This document shows positions 1 to 8,269 of a DNA stretch of 64,000 nt, in pieces; the first letter of the stretch is position 1, and every line of letters starts with the position of its first letter. The notes beneath the pieces are model-generated. The model was not told where the DNA came from. It worked only from the letters and a program-made list of their open reading frames with translations, and made no database searches. A program made the position numbers and the translations under genes. This DNA is from Citromicrobium sp. UBA3494 (GTDB lineage Bacteria; Pseudomonadota; Alphaproteobacteria; Sphingomonadales; Sphingomonadaceae): assembly GCA_002377695.1 (NCBI GenBank), contig DFQH01000007.1, forward strand, positions 118,956-182,955. The letters run 5' to 3'.

Positions 1-205
1 CGTAGCGGACGATGATGTCCTGCAGCGTGTTGTCCAGCGCGTGGCCGATATGCAGCGATCCCGTCACGTTGGGCGGGGGGTTCACGATGGTGAAGGCTTG
101 CGCCTCGGGCCGCTCGGGCCGGAAACAGCCGTTCTCTTCCCAGTGGGAATACCAGCGCGCCTCGATTTGCGCGGGGTCGAAGGTGGTCGAAAGCGTGTTC
201 GTCAT
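1..205 (-). CDS. valS: Valyl-tRNA synthetase, N-terminal fragment (runs off left edge)
   Basis: Only the first 68 or so codons lie in the window; the gene continues beyond base 1. Reading on the minus strand from the ATG at 205-203, the protein begins [19 protein letters not shown] and reaches [15 protein letters not shown]. That last stretch holds the class I aminoacyl-tRNA synthetase HIGH signature in the sequence context typical of ValRS. The enzyme charges tRNA-Val with valine in the cytoplasm. It is divergent from the lipid transport operon that starts at 288, with an 82-base spacer that must hold promoters for both. The motif is seen directly; the assignment to ValRS rather than LeuRS or IleRS rests on the [13 protein letters not shown] form. 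Confidence 0.93.
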   Translation of the reverse strand, partial: MTNTLSTTFDPAQIEARWYSHWEENGCFRPERPEAQAFTIVNPPPNVTGSLHIGHALDNTLQDIIVRY

Positions 206-287
206 GCCGAATCCCATAAGCAGCGCAAACGCCGCTTGTCACCCAATGGCTTGTCATAGCCGCACTTTGCCCGCATAGCAGCGCGCG

Positions 288-1400
288 ATGGCGACCGAGG
301 CGCAATACACGCTTGATCAGGGCGAGCAGGGCAGCGCGGTCCTGCGGCTTGCCGGCCCTTACCTGCTGTCCACCGTGGGCGGGGTCGACAGGGGCCTGCG
401 CAAGCTCGACGCGCAGATCGCCGAGGTGGATCTGTCCGACGTGACGGAGATCGACACGGTCGGCGCGTGGTTCGCCTGCAGCCTGGCGCGCGACCACTCG
501 GCCGAGATCGTCAATGCCAGCGAACGCGCGCAGCGCCTGATCGCGGCCGTAGGCGAGAGTGAGAACAGCACGCCGCTGGCCGCACCGCGTCCGCCCCTGT
601 TCGAGCGGGCAACGGGAACGATGGGCACCAAGATGTTCGAAGCCGGGCGCGGCGTGACGAGCATCGTCGGCTTCCTCGGCCAGATCATTTCGGGGTTCGG
701 CGCGCTGGCACGCCATCCGCGCCGGTTCCGTTACCGCGCGCTGGTGGCCCAGCTCGAATCGGTCGGAATCAACGCCCTGCCGATCATCGGCCTGATGAGC
801 TTCCTGATCGGGATCGTCATCGCGCAGCAGGGCGCCGCGCAGCTGGAGTATTTCGGGGCCGAGGCGCTGACGGTGAACCTGGTCGGGCGCATCACCCTGC
901 GCGAACTGGGCGTGCTGATGACCGCGATCATGGTTGCGGGCCGCTCCGGCTCCGCCTTCGCCGCGCAGATCGGCACGATGAAGCTGACCGAGGAAATCGA
1001 CGCGATGCGCACCATCGGCATCTCGCCGATCGAGGCGCTGGTGATCCCGCGCATCCTCGCCTGCGTGTTCATGATGATCCTGCTGGGCTTCTATGCCTCG
1101 GTCATGGCGGTGATCGGCGGCGCCGTGATCTCCGAAATCATGCTGGGCATTCCCTTCTGGACCTTCCTGATGCGCATTCAGGAAGTTGTGCCGACCTACG
1201 ATGTGTGGGTGGGGATGATCAAGGCGCCCGTATTCGGCCTGATCATCGCGCTGTCGGGCTGCTATCAGGGCATGCAGGTCCACGGCAATTCGGAGGAAGT
1301 GGGCAAGCGCACGACCAGGGCGGTGGTCCAGGCGATCTTCACCGTGATCGTGCTGGACGCCTTCTTCGCGGTCTTCTTCACCAATGTGGGGTGGGCATGA
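288..1400 (+). CDS. mlaE: MlaE-type ABC transporter permease with N-terminal STAS domain
   Basis: 370 residues. The first 100 or so residues look like a STAS domain (alternating hydrophobic strands, VDLSDVTEIDTVGAWF). Residues from about 150 on form the hydrophobic MlaE permease, with LPIIGLMSFLIGIVIAQQGA and the EIDAMRTIGISPIEAL segment typical of the family. In gamma-proteobacteria STAS (MlaB) and permease (MlaE) are separate proteins; here they appear fused, which is common in alpha-proteobacteria. The permease sits in the inner membrane and, with the ATPase and MCE protein downstream, is expected to move phospholipid between the membranes to keep the outer membrane asymmetric. Its stop overlaps the ATG of the ATPase gene (ATGA), implying translational coupling. 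Confidence 0.92.
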   Translation: MATEAQYTLDQGEQGSAVLRLAGPYLLSTVGGVDRGLRKLDAQIAEVDLSDVTEIDTVGAWFACSLARDHSAEIVNASERAQRLIAAVGESENSTPLAAPRPPLFERATGTMGTKMFEAGRGVTSIVGFLGQIISGFGALARHPRRFRYRALVAQLESVGINALPIIGLMSFLIGIVIAQQGAAQLEYFGAEALTVNLVGRITLRELGVLMTAIMVAGRSGSAFAAQIGTMKLTEEIDAMRTIGISPIEALVIPRILACVFMMILLGFYASVMAVIGGAVISEIMLGIPFWTFLMRIQEVVPTYDVWVGMIKAPVFGLIIALSGCYQGMQVHGNSEEVGKRTTRAVVQAIFTVIVLDAFFAVFFTNVGWA

Positions 1401-2311
1401 GCAGCCTGGTCGACGAAATCTTCGGCGGGAACAAGCCCGCCCACCACGAACGTTTTCGTGGCGAATACCCGGTGCGCGTGCGCGGCCTCGTCAACCGCTT
1501 TGGCGAACAGACCATCCACGACGACCTCGATCTCGATTTGAAACGCGGGGAAATCCTGGGCGTGGTCGGCGGCTCGGGTACGGGCAAGTCGGTCCTGATG
1601 CGCTCTATCATCGGCCTGCAACAGCCCAACGAGGGCGAGATCGAGGTGTTCGGCCAGTCGATGACCAGCGCAGAGCCGGACGAGGCGCTGGGCGTTCGCA
1701 ACCGGTGGGGCGTGCTGTTCCAGGGCGGCGCGCTGTTCTCCACCCTTACGGTGGGCGAGAACGTGGAAGTGCCGATCAAGCAGTTCTATCCCGATCTCGA
1801 CCCCGAACTGACGCAGGAAATCGCGCGCTACAAGGTGGTCATGTCGGGCCTGCCCGAAGAGGCGACCATCAAGTATCCCTCAGAGCTTTCGGGCGGGATG
1901 AAGAAACGCGCCGGGCTTGCCCGTGCGCTGGCGCTGGACCCGGAACTGCTGTTCCTGGACGAGCCCACCGCCGGCCTCGACCCCATCGGGGCATCCGCGT
2001 TCGACCAGCTGACCAAGAGCCTCAAGCAGACGCTGGGCCTGACCGTGTTCCTCATCACCCACGATCTCGATACGCTGCACGAGATCTGCGACCGGGTGGC
2101 TGTGCTGGCGGACAACAAGGTGATCGCGGTCGATACCGTGCCCAACCTGATGAAGCTCGACCATCCCTGGATACAGGAATATTTCAACGGGCCGCGCGGT
2201 CGCGCCGCGCTGACCGCGCAGGCGCTCGACGAATTGCGCAAACACATGGACCTGCCGATCGCCGCACAGACGGTCAAAGCGTTGGACAAGTCCGGCGAGG
2301 GCGAGGCATAG
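1397..2311 (+). CDS. mlaF: MlaF-type ABC transporter ATP-binding protein
   Basis: 304 residues from the ATG at 1397, which overlaps the permease stop; a longer upstream reading exists but would run far into mlaE. Walker A GGSGTGKS is at residues 58-65, the signature LSGGMKKR is in the middle, and Walker B followed by the D-loop reads LLFLDEPTAGLDP. The unusual LSGGMKKRAGLARA signature is typical of the Mla/Ttg2A ATPases. It powers the inner-membrane lipid transporter formed with the STAS-permease and the MCE protein. About 50 residues after the ATPase core form a C-terminal extension (EYFNGPRGRAAL and beyond), the region that in MlaF contacts the partner subunit. Confidence 0.93.
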   Translation: MSSLVDEIFGGNKPAHHERFRGEYPVRVRGLVNRFGEQTIHDDLDLDLKRGEILGVVGGSGTGKSVLMRSIIGLQQPNEGEIEVFGQSMTSAEPDEALGVRNRWGVLFQGGALFSTLTVGENVEVPIKQFYPDLDPELTQEIARYKVVMSGLPEEATIKYPSELSGGMKKRAGLARALALDPELLFLDEPTAGLDPIGASAFDQLTKSLKQTLGLTVFLITHDLDTLHEICDRVAVLADNKVIAVDTVPNLMKLDHPWIQEYFNGPRGRAALTAQALDELRKHMDLPIAAQTVKALDKSGEGEA

Positions 2312-2321
2312 GGCGTAAGCT

Positions 2322-3362
2322 ATGGAAACGAGAGCCAATCATGTCTGGGTGGGGGCGGTCACGCTGGCGATCCTCGTCGCGCTGGCGCTGTTCATCGTCT
2401 GGATTGCGCGCCTGGGCGAAAACGACCGTACCGAATACGATGTGTTCTTCGAACAGTCGGTCGAAGGGCTGTCCAACGGATCGCAGGTGACGTTCAACGG
2501 CGTGCCCGCGGGCGAGGTGCGCGACATTTCGATCTGGGACGCGGACATCCAGAAGGTGCGCGTGCGGATCGCGGTGAAGGACGATGTGCCCGTGCCGGTG
2601 TGCTCCACCGCCACCATGCTCAGTTCCTTCACCGGCGTCTCGACCATCCTGCTGGAAGGCCCGCGCGGGATGGACAACCAGCCGGTCGGCGATGGCCCTA
2701 CCAGCGTGGAAGGCCGTGTCGATTGCAGCAGGCTGGCCCGCAATCTCGAAGGGGCCTTGCCCACGATGTCCTGCGAGAACACGCCATGCCCGCTCGACGG
2801 GGTGCCCGCGATCCAGCCCAAGCAGGGCGGTTTCGGCGCGATCATCGCCGACGCACCTCGTCTGCTGGAGCGCATCTCGGTGCTGACCGACCGCCTTAGC
2901 CAGGTGATGTCGCCGGAGAACCAGGAGCAGTTGACCGGTATCTTGCGCAACACCAACGCGATCACCGCAGAGGTTGCCGACGCATCGCCGCAGCTCGAGG
3001 GCGCGCTTGCCGAAATGCAGATCACCCTGCGCGAGGCGAGCGAGGCGCTGGACGCCTTCGAACGGGCGACCAATTCGACCAATGATCTGCTCAACCGCGA
3101 GGGCGAATCGCTCGCGGACGAATTGCGCAATACGCTGAGAACCGCGAACGAGACGGCGGAAACGCTCAACCAGACGCTGGAGCAGGCGCAGCCTGCGGTG
3201 CGCACGCTCAACGATCGTACGCTGCCTTCGGCCAACGCCACGCTGGAAGACCTGCAGGCGACCAGCCGATCGCTGCGCGACCTGACCCAGCGGCTGGAGG
3301 ACAAGGGCGCGACCGATCTGCTGTCCTCTCCCAAGCTGCCCGACTACGAACCCGAGGACTAA
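2322..3362 (+). CDS. mlaD: MlaD-type MCE-domain substrate-binding protein
   Basis: 346 residues. An N-terminal anchor (about residues 9-29, VWVGAVTLAILVALALFIVW) is followed by an MCE domain (about 35-115: YDVFFEQSVEGLSNGSQVTF, then VPAGEVRDI). The MCE domain is the ring-forming lipid-binding module of Mla transporters. The C-terminal 170 residues are predicted alpha-helical, with many heptad-like repeats (LNREGESLADELRNTLRTAN), consistent with a periplasmic helical bundle or tube as in other MCE proteins. It starts 10 bases after mlaF and is clearly in the same operon. It is longer than E. coli MlaD (about 183 residues) because of the helical tail; this is common for alpha-proteobacterial MlaD proteins. 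Confidence 0.9.
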   Translation: METRANHVWVGAVTLAILVALALFIVWIARLGENDRTEYDVFFEQSVEGLSNGSQVTFNGVPAGEVRDISIWDADIQKVRVRIAVKDDVPVPVCSTATMLSSFTGVSTILLEGPRGMDNQPVGDGPTSVEGRVDCSRLARNLEGALPTMSCENTPCPLDGVPAIQPKQGGFGAIIADAPRLLERISVLTDRLSQVMSPENQEQLTGILRNTNAITAEVADASPQLEGALAEMQITLREASEALDAFERATNSTNDLLNREGESLADELRNTLRTANETAETLNQTLEQAQPAVRTLNDRTLPSANATLEDLQATSRSLRDLTQRLEDKGATDLLSSPKLPDYEPED

Positions 3363-3367
3363 GCGCG

Positions 3368-3973
3368 ATGTCCCTTTTCCGCCCCACGATCCTCCGCCTG
3401 CCGTTAGCAGGGGCCGCCGCGCTGCTGCTGGCCGGCTGCATCAGTTTCGGCGAAGAGCCGCCGCCGGCCTTGCTCACGCTGACGCCGGATGCGCAGATCG
3501 AAACCGGCACCGGACCCAGCGGCGACGCGACCGCCGCGCTGACCGTGATGCGGCCCGAAACCCCGGGCAGCCTCGCGGTGACGCGCGTGCCGGTACAGGT
3601 CGATGCGTCGACCATCGCCTATCTGAAGGATGCGGTGTGGGTCGATCGGCCTGCCAAGCTGTTCCAGAACCTGCTGGTGACCACCATCCGCGAACGGACC
3701 GGGCGGCTGGTACTGGACGATGTGGAAAGCCGCGCCGGAACCGGCGTGATCCTGCGCGGGACCCTGCGCGATTTCGGCTATGACGCCAGCAGCGGCTCGG
3801 CCGTCGTCACCTACGACGCGATCCGCGAAAGCAATGGAAGGCTGGAAACGCGGCGCTTCACCTCCCGCATATCGGGCATTCCGGCAGAGGCGAGCCCGGT
3901 GGGCAATGCCCTCAACACGGCCGCCAACGCGGTTGCGCTGGATGTGGCCGAATGGATCGGCGGCGCGTCCTAA
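3368..3973 (+). CDS. ABC-type transport auxiliary lipoprotein (PqiC/ABC_trans_aux-like)
   Basis: 201 residues. It begins with a signal peptide ending in the lipobox LLAGC (Cys about 23), so it should be a lipoprotein. The mature part has the pattern of the ABC_trans_aux family: TVMRPETPGSLAVTRVPVQV, then IAYLKDAVWVDRPAKLFQNL. It is the last gene of the Mla-like operon, 5 bases after mlaD. Family members (PqiC, LetB-associated lipoproteins) sit at the outer membrane and work with MCE proteins in lipid traffic, so it may be the outer-membrane partner here in place of MlaA/MlaC. The stop overlaps the convergent ATP12 gene by four bases. Confidence 0.85.
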   Translation: MSLFRPTILRLPLAGAAALLLAGCISFGEEPPPALLTLTPDAQIETGTGPSGDATAALTVMRPETPGSLAVTRVPVQVDASTIAYLKDAVWVDRPAKLFQNLLVTTIRERTGRLVLDDVESRAGTGVILRGTLRDFGYDASSGSAVVTYDAIRESNGRLETRRFTSRISGIPAEASPVGNALNTAANAVALDVAEWIGGAS

Positions 3974-4671
3974 CCGGCTGAACGCGCAGCGCGGGCGAAA
4001 GCCAGCGCGCGGATGAATTCGGCTTCGCGGGCGTTGCGCCGGGCAAGCGCCTCTTCGTCCGTGCCCCATTGTTCGGTCTGGAAATCCTCTTCCAGATTGG
4101 CCGCGGCCCACAATGCCTGCGGCTCGGCATCGTCCTTCAGCCCCGCCAGCGCCGCGCACAGCGACGCCGCGAGCGATGCGGCAGCGTCCAGCCCTGCCAG
4201 CACGAAAGCATTTTCCCCCTCCAGCCGCTTGCGGATCGCCGCATGGCTGGCTTCGGGCTGCGGGCGATGCGTGATCGAATGGGTGCGGTTGAGCGTGATG
4301 CCGAGGTCTTCTTCGATCCCCGTCACGATCGGCTCCCACACCTTGACCTGACGACGCGCGACCGCTTCATCGGGCTCCGCGCGATAGCAAAGCGTGTCGC
4401 CGTCAGCGAAGCCGAGCAGGCGGGAAATAACGCTCTCCCGCTCTTTCGAGAGCGTGTCCAGCGCCCGGTCGGCAAGGTCGCGCATGGGGAAGTGATCGGG
4501 CCGCACTTCATCCGGGGCATTCGCCCATTCCGCGCGCAGCACTTCGCCCAGCGCCTGCGTGGGGGCCACTTGCGGCGACCCGCAGCGCGTCTTCACCGGG
4601 CGTTCGTCCAGCCAGACCCGCCAGCCGCCGTCTGCTTCCCGCAGCGTCGCTTCCGTCCAGAACCGCTTCAC
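3970..4671 (-). CDS. ATP12 family F1-ATPase assembly chaperone
   Basis: 233 residues from a GTG start at 4671. ATP12 features are visible: MKRFWTEATLREADGGWRV, VWLDERPVKTR, and the central EWANAPDEVRPDHFPMRDLA. The protein family binds the F1 alpha subunit and helps assemble F1-ATPase; it occurs in mitochondria and alpha-proteobacteria. The GTG start overlaps the stop of the small membrane protein upstream (GTGA), so it is the last gene of the crcB-rluA-paiB-HAD operon. Convergent with the lipoprotein gene with a four-base overlap and no room for a terminator. Confidence 0.88.
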   Translation of the reverse strand: MKRFWTEATLREADGGWRVWLDERPVKTRCGSPQVAPTQALGEVLRAEWANAPDEVRPDHFPMRDLADRALDTLSKERESVISRLLGFADGDTLCYRAEPDEAVARRQVKVWEPIVTGIEEDLGITLNRTHSITHRPQPEASHAAIRKRLEGENAFVLAGLDAAASLAASLCAALAGLKDDAEPQALWAAANLEEDFQTEQWGTDEEALARRNAREAEFIRALAFARAARSAG

Positions 4672-4901
4672 CGGGGCTCACTCTTCCAGCGTTTGGCCAG
4701 CATGATCGGCACCACGAAAAACAGCAGCGGCCCGACGACGAACAGCGCCGGGCCGATCCAGCCGTCGTCGCCCGTGCGCCCCACGACCATCATCGCGCCA
4801 AGAAAGGTGACGAATATCCCGCCAAGCCGGATAAACTGGAGCGTCCAGTAACGCCGCGCGGCGATGGTGACTTCGGTCTGTGAGCGATCATCATCCTTCA
4901 A
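4668..4901 (-). CDS. Small two-helix membrane protein, unknown function
   Basis: 77 residues with two clear hydrophobic segments (about residues 22-42, FIRLGGIFVTFLGAMMVV, and 50-68, GPALFVVGPLLFFVVPIML) and a basic end (KRWKSEPR). The start is a TTG at 4901, supported by an AGGGAG-like ribosome site a few bases upstream inside the end of the HAD gene; the two genes overlap by 11 bases. The stop overlaps the GTG of the ATP12 gene. Placement directly before ATP12 suggests, by context only, a link with ATP synthase or the inner membrane. I do not recognise a named family. Confidence 0.75.
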   Translation of the reverse strand: MKDDDRSQTEVTIAARRYWTLQFIRLGGIFVTFLGAMMVVGRTGDDGWIGPALFVVGPLLFFVVPIMLAKRWKSEPR

Positions 4902-5550
4902 GGAGTATCTCCCTCAGGTCCGCAGGTTTCTCTGCGACAGCCGCAGCCCCTGCACGCAACAGCTCTGCCGGTTCGTGGTAGCCCCAGGCGACACCGATAG
5001 CCTTCACGCCTGCGGCCTTCGCCATTTCGATATCGAAGCTGGTATCGCCGATCATCACCGCGTCGACGGGGGTGCCGAGGCACTCGTCAAGCGCCGCTTC
5101 CAGCATCGCAGGATGCGGTTTGGAAGGGTGGCGGTCCGCCGCCTGCAGGCTGTCGAACACACCCTCCAGCCCATGCGTCGCGATGGTCGCGTGCAGCCCC
5201 CGGTCGGACTTGCCCGTCGCCACGGCGAGCGCCCAGCCTGCATCGCGCAGGGAAAGCAGCATCTCGCGAATATCGGGGTAGAGCGGTTCGCGCAGCGCGC
5301 CGCTCTCACGCGTGGCGCGGAAATGCGCCTTGTATGCATCGACCACCGCGACGGATTGATCGCGCGTGGCATCGGGGGCCAGCTTCATCACCGCCTGCGG
5401 CAGGCTCAGCCCCACGATCCGGCGCACCGCATTCCGGTCGGGCGCGGGCAGACCGCCTTGCGCAAAGGCGGCCTCCATCGAATCGCAAACGGCCGCCTGC
5501 CCGTCGACCAGCGTGCCATCGCAATCGAACACTGCCAGCTTCACGCTCAT
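4891..5550 (-). CDS. HAD superfamily phosphatase, phosphoglycolate phosphatase-like
   Basis: 219 residues from the ATG at 5550 (MSVKLAVFDCDGTLVDGQ). HAD motifs are all visible: motif I DCDGTLVDG with the nucleophile Asp, motif II VATGKSDRG, motif III lysine in KPHPAML, and motif IV MIGDTSFDIEMAKAAG. The cap lies between motifs I and II (subclass I, Gph/PGMB type). Likely a cytoplasmic small-molecule phosphatase; phosphoglycolate is the default guess, but the substrate cannot be read from sequence. The start overlaps the paiB stop by four bases (ATGA). A longer in-frame reading to 5670 was rejected because it would overlap paiB heavily and adds no conserved residues. Confidence 0.88.
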   Translation of the reverse strand: MSVKLAVFDCDGTLVDGQAAVCDSMEAAFAQGGLPAPDRNAVRRIVGLSLPQAVMKLAPDATRDQSVAVVDAYKAHFRATRESGALREPLYPDIREMLLSLRDAGWALAVATGKSDRGLHATIATHGLEGVFDSLQAADRHPSKPHPAMLEAALDECLGTPVDAVMIGDTSFDIEMAKAAGVKAIGVAWGYHEPAELLRAGAAAVAEKPADLREILLEG

Positions 5551-6146
5551 ACCCCGGGCATTCCCATCATCGCCGCGAGGGCGGGTCGGCCAGCAGCCGT
5601 CTGACCATCGGCAATGCGGGCGCGTTCCGCCTCGCTCTTCTTCTGCGACAGCTTGAAGGTGGGGCGCCACGCCTGCACCTCAATCTCGAAACCAACGATC
5701 CCCCGGAACAGCTTGCTCCAGGTCGTCTCGCTCGATTCTGTCGCCTGCCACGGCTCGCCGCCGATGCGCGCCTCGTGCTTCTCGATGATCGCATGGAGAA
5801 ACGCTTCGAGCCCCTCGGGCGCCATGCGCCGCACGCGGCCTTCCATTTCCAGCGCGACGTAATCCCACGTAGGCACCGTATCGCGGTTGTCGTACCAGCG
5901 CGGCGAGACGTAGGCATCGGGGCCGTTGACCGTCACCAGCGCGGTGGCGCCGTCAAGATGGCGGGTCAGCGCATTGCCGCGCGCAAGGTGGAACTGCACC
6001 GCGCCGTCGCCGGTCGACATCAGCGGGGTATGCGCCACGCGCGGGCCATCGGGCGTGGTCAGGAAAACCATGCCGAAGCCGATCTGGTCGATCAGCGCCT
6101 CGAACACTTCCCGGTCTTCGCTGCGAAAGAGCGGGTTGGGGTGCAT
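5547..6146 (-). CDS. PaiB-type FMN-binding protein / negative transcriptional regulator family
   Basis: 199 residues. The start MHPNPLFRSEDREVFEALI and the blocks GFGMVFLTTPDGPRVAHTPL, NGPDAYVSPRWYDNRDTVPT and WDYVALEMEGRVRRM match the PaiB/FMN-binding split-barrel family. Family members are annotated as negative regulators after Bacillus PaiB, but the fold is an FMN-binding barrel, and many members are probably enzymes or sensors. The ATG overlaps the rluA stop (TGATG), so it is co-translated with rluA upstream and HAD downstream. Confidence 0.85.
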   Translation of the reverse strand: MHPNPLFRSEDREVFEALIDQIGFGMVFLTTPDGPRVAHTPLMSTGDGAVQFHLARGNALTRHLDGATALVTVNGPDAYVSPRWYDNRDTVPTWDYVALEMEGRVRRMAPEGLEAFLHAIIEKHEARIGGEPWQATESSETTWSKLFRGIVGFEIEVQAWRPTFKLSQKKSEAERARIADGQTAAGRPALAAMMGMPGV

Positions 6147-7342
6147 CAGCGCTTGCCTCCCGACTTTCCTTTCGGCTTGCCCTTCGCGCGCGCCTTCTTC
6201 TTGGCGGCAGGCTTGGAAACCGTGCGCGAACGCCGTTCCCCCCGGCGCGCCTTGCGGTACTGCTTGGCGTGCTGCTTCGCGTCCTGCTTCTTTTCCGCCT
6301 TGGACTTGGGGCCAGGATCGTCGCGCAGCGGCTCGGCATCGCTCAGCGAGAGGTCGAAGCCCAGGTGCTCCATCGTCGATGCGAAATGTTCGGGGAGGTC
6401 GGCGGTCACATCCAGTTGTCCGCCGCCCGGCTGGCTGATGATGAGGCGGCGCGCATGCAGGTGCATCTTGCGGCTGATGCTGCCGGTCAGGAAGGCATCC
6501 TGCCCGCCATATTTGCCGTCGCCCACGATCGGGTGGCCCATCGCCGCGCAGTGCACGCGCAGCTGGTGCGTGCGGCCCGTCAGCGGCTCCAGCTCCAGCC
6601 AGGCGGCCTTGTTGCCAGCGCGCTCGACCACGCGATAGCGCGTCTTGGCGGGCTGCCCGCCTTCCATGTCGACATGCATCTTCTCGCCGCCGGTGCCCGG
6701 CTGCTTGGCGAGCGGAGCGTCGATCTCGCCCACGTGCTGTTCGGGCACGCCGACCACCAGCGCCCAGTACACCTTCTTGGCGCTGCGGCCCGAGAAACGC
6801 TTGGAGAATGCCGCCGCGCTGCCCGGCGTGCGCGCGATCAGCAGGACGCCCGAAGTATCCTTGTCCAGCCGGTGAACAAGACGCGGGCGCGGCTCATCGC
6901 CTTCGACGAACGCGTCGAGCAGGCCGTCGACATGGCTGTAGGTCTTGCTGCCGCCCTGCGTGGCGAGACCGGGCGGCTTGTTCAGCGCGATCGCGGTCTT
7001 GGTTTCCTTGATGACCATCGCGTGGGCCTGCGCGCGCTCGTCCGCCGTCAGCTCGCGGCGGCGGGGAGGGGCCTTGGCCTTGGCCGGGTTGCCCGGGGGG
7101 ATGCGCAGGGTCTGCCCGGTCTTCAGCCGGTCGTCCGGCTTGGCCCGGGCGCCGTCCACCCGGATCTGCCCGGTGCGCGCCCAGCGCGCCACCGTGGCGA
7201 AGCCAACCTGCGGCAGGTGGCGCTTGAACCAGCGGTCCAGCCGGATGTCGTCGTCATCCGCGCCCACAGTGTACTGGCGCACTTCGCCGCGTTCGGGGCG
7301 GGGGGCGGGGGTCTGGTCGGGTGTGGGATTGTTATCGGCCAT
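6146..7342 (-). CDS. RluA family ribosomal large subunit pseudouridine synthase
   Basis: 398 residues. An S4 RNA-binding domain lies at about residues 30-80 (IRLDRWFKRHLPQVGFATVA, then GQIRVDGARAKPDDRLKTGQ). The catalytic core has the RluA signature LVHRLDKDTSGVLLIART, whose Asp is the conserved catalytic residue, and GRTHQLRVHCAAMGHPIVGD. The C-terminal 60 residues are a very basic lysine/arginine tail (AEKKQDAKQHAKQYRKARR and beyond), longer than in RluC or RluD of E. coli and typical of sphingomonads. It isomerises uridines in 23S rRNA; RluC-like specificity is most likely but not certain. It follows crcB by three bases. Confidence 0.9.
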   Translation of the reverse strand: MADNNPTPDQTPAPRPERGEVRQYTVGADDDDIRLDRWFKRHLPQVGFATVARWARTGQIRVDGARAKPDDRLKTGQTLRIPPGNPAKAKAPPRRRELTADERAQAHAMVIKETKTAIALNKPPGLATQGGSKTYSHVDGLLDAFVEGDEPRPRLVHRLDKDTSGVLLIARTPGSAAAFSKRFSGRSAKKVYWALVVGVPEQHVGEIDAPLAKQPGTGGEKMHVDMEGGQPAKTRYRVVERAGNKAAWLELEPLTGRTHQLRVHCAAMGHPIVGDGKYGGQDAFLTGSISRKMHLHARRLIISQPGGGQLDVTADLPEHFASTMEHLGFDLSLSDAEPLRDDPGPKSKAEKKQDAKQHAKQYRKARRGERRSRTVSKPAAKKKARAKGKPKGKSGGKR

Positions 7343-7345
7343 GGT

Positions 7346-7756
7346 TCAGAACATCCGCGTCAGGCTGAGGCCGCAGACCAGTGCGCCGATCGACACGGCA
7401 ACCGACGCCAGCACGTAGAGCAGTGCGATACCCGCCTGGCCGTCCTCGATCAGCAACCAGGTCTCGACACTGAAGGAGGAGAAGGTGGTGAAGCCGCCCA
7501 GCAGTCCGACGCCCAGAATCAGCCGCGCGGGTTCCTCGAAGCCGCCGGCCACCCCGCGCGCGAGGCAGCCGACGAGCACGCCCATGGCGAGCCCGCCGAT
7601 GGTGTTGGCGGCGAAGGTCGGCCACGGAAAGCCGCCGACCGGCTGGATCGGGAGCCATGCTGTCACGGCGCGGCCGAGCTGATAGCGCAGCAGCGCGCCG
7701 ATTCCGCCGCCGAATGCGACGCACAGCGATGCGTTGATGGGGGAAAGACTGGTCAT
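7346..7756 (-). CDS. crcB: Fluoride channel FluC/CrcB
   Basis: 136 residues, four predicted membrane segments. Family landmarks are FGGGIGALLRYQLGR near the N-terminus, WPTFAANTIGGLAMGVLVG (the conserved Asn in segment 2) and LLGGFTTFSSFSVE, holding the TFSSF pore motif with Phe residues that line the fluoride path. It works as a dual-topology dimer in the inner membrane and exports fluoride. First gene of a six-gene overlapping operon on the minus strand. I looked for a fluoride riboswitch upstream (7757-7860) and found none convincing. Confidence 0.93.
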   Translation of the reverse strand: MTSLSPINASLCVAFGGGIGALLRYQLGRAVTAWLPIQPVGGFPWPTFAANTIGGLAMGVLVGCLARGVAGGFEEPARLILGVGLLGGFTTFSSFSVETWLLIEDGQAGIALLYVLASVAVSIGALVCGLSLTRMF

Positions 7757-7849
7757 TTTCGCGTGCCTACCTATAGTGGCTGGCGTGCCGCGCCAAGCGG
7801 CGAAGCGCGTTTCTGCCGGACGCGGGCCGCACGGGCTGGCGTCTTCCCC

Positions 7850-7878
7850 TTGCGCGCCGGGCTCGTTTTCCGTATAAA
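7850..7878 (+). promoter_or_regulatory. Candidate housekeeping promoter of rpsU
   Basis: TTGCGC at 7850-7855 and TATAAA at 7873-7878 are separated by exactly 17 bases, a good match to the sigma-70 layout. It lies about 130 bases upstream of rpsU on the same strand, leaving a leader of roughly 120 bases. The match is seen directly; activity is inferred. Confidence 0.5.
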
Positions 7879-8008
7879 GCGCGCAATGGAGCTGGCCGCT
7901 TCCCGTTTTTCGGGGCGTTGCCGGCCTCTTCCACGTTACAATTCCGGCGATTTTGCGAGAGGTTTTTCGCGAATCGCAAGGTTATGAACTGAAAGGCGTT
8001 TACTCAGT

Positions 8009-8212
8009 ATGCAAATCATCGTGCGCGATAATAATGTCGACCAGGCGCTGCGGGCCCTCAAGAAGAAGCTGCAGCGTGAAGGCGTCTATCGCGAGATGAA
8101 GCTGCGCCGCCACTACGAAAAGCCGAGCGAGAAGCGCGCCCGTGAAAAGGCTGCCGCCGTTCGCCGCGCGCGCAAGATGGAACGCAAGCGCGCAGAGCGC
8201 GACGGCCGCTAG
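8009..8212 (+). CDS. rpsU: 30S ribosomal protein S21
   Basis: 67 residues, [20 protein letters not shown] then [20 protein letters not shown], followed by a strongly basic C-terminal helix ([14 protein letters not shown]). This is the standard length and pattern for S21. S21 binds the small subunit near the anti-Shine-Dalgarno end of 16S rRNA and takes part in initiation. It stands as a single gene, with a candidate promoter at 7850-7878 and a hairpin downstream at 8270-8300. Confidence 0.96.
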   Translation: MQIIVRDNNVDQALRALKKKLQREGVYREMKLRRHYEKPSEKRAREKAAAVRRARKMERKRAERDGR

Positions 8213-8269
8213 AACGCGATCGGGCGGGCGCTATCGACGCGTCCGCTCAACCCCAGTCTTGAACTGACG

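Noticed and set aside
7757-7860. Possible fluoride riboswitch upstream of crcB
   Set aside because: No conserved fluoride aptamer core could be recognised on the minus strand upstream of the start.
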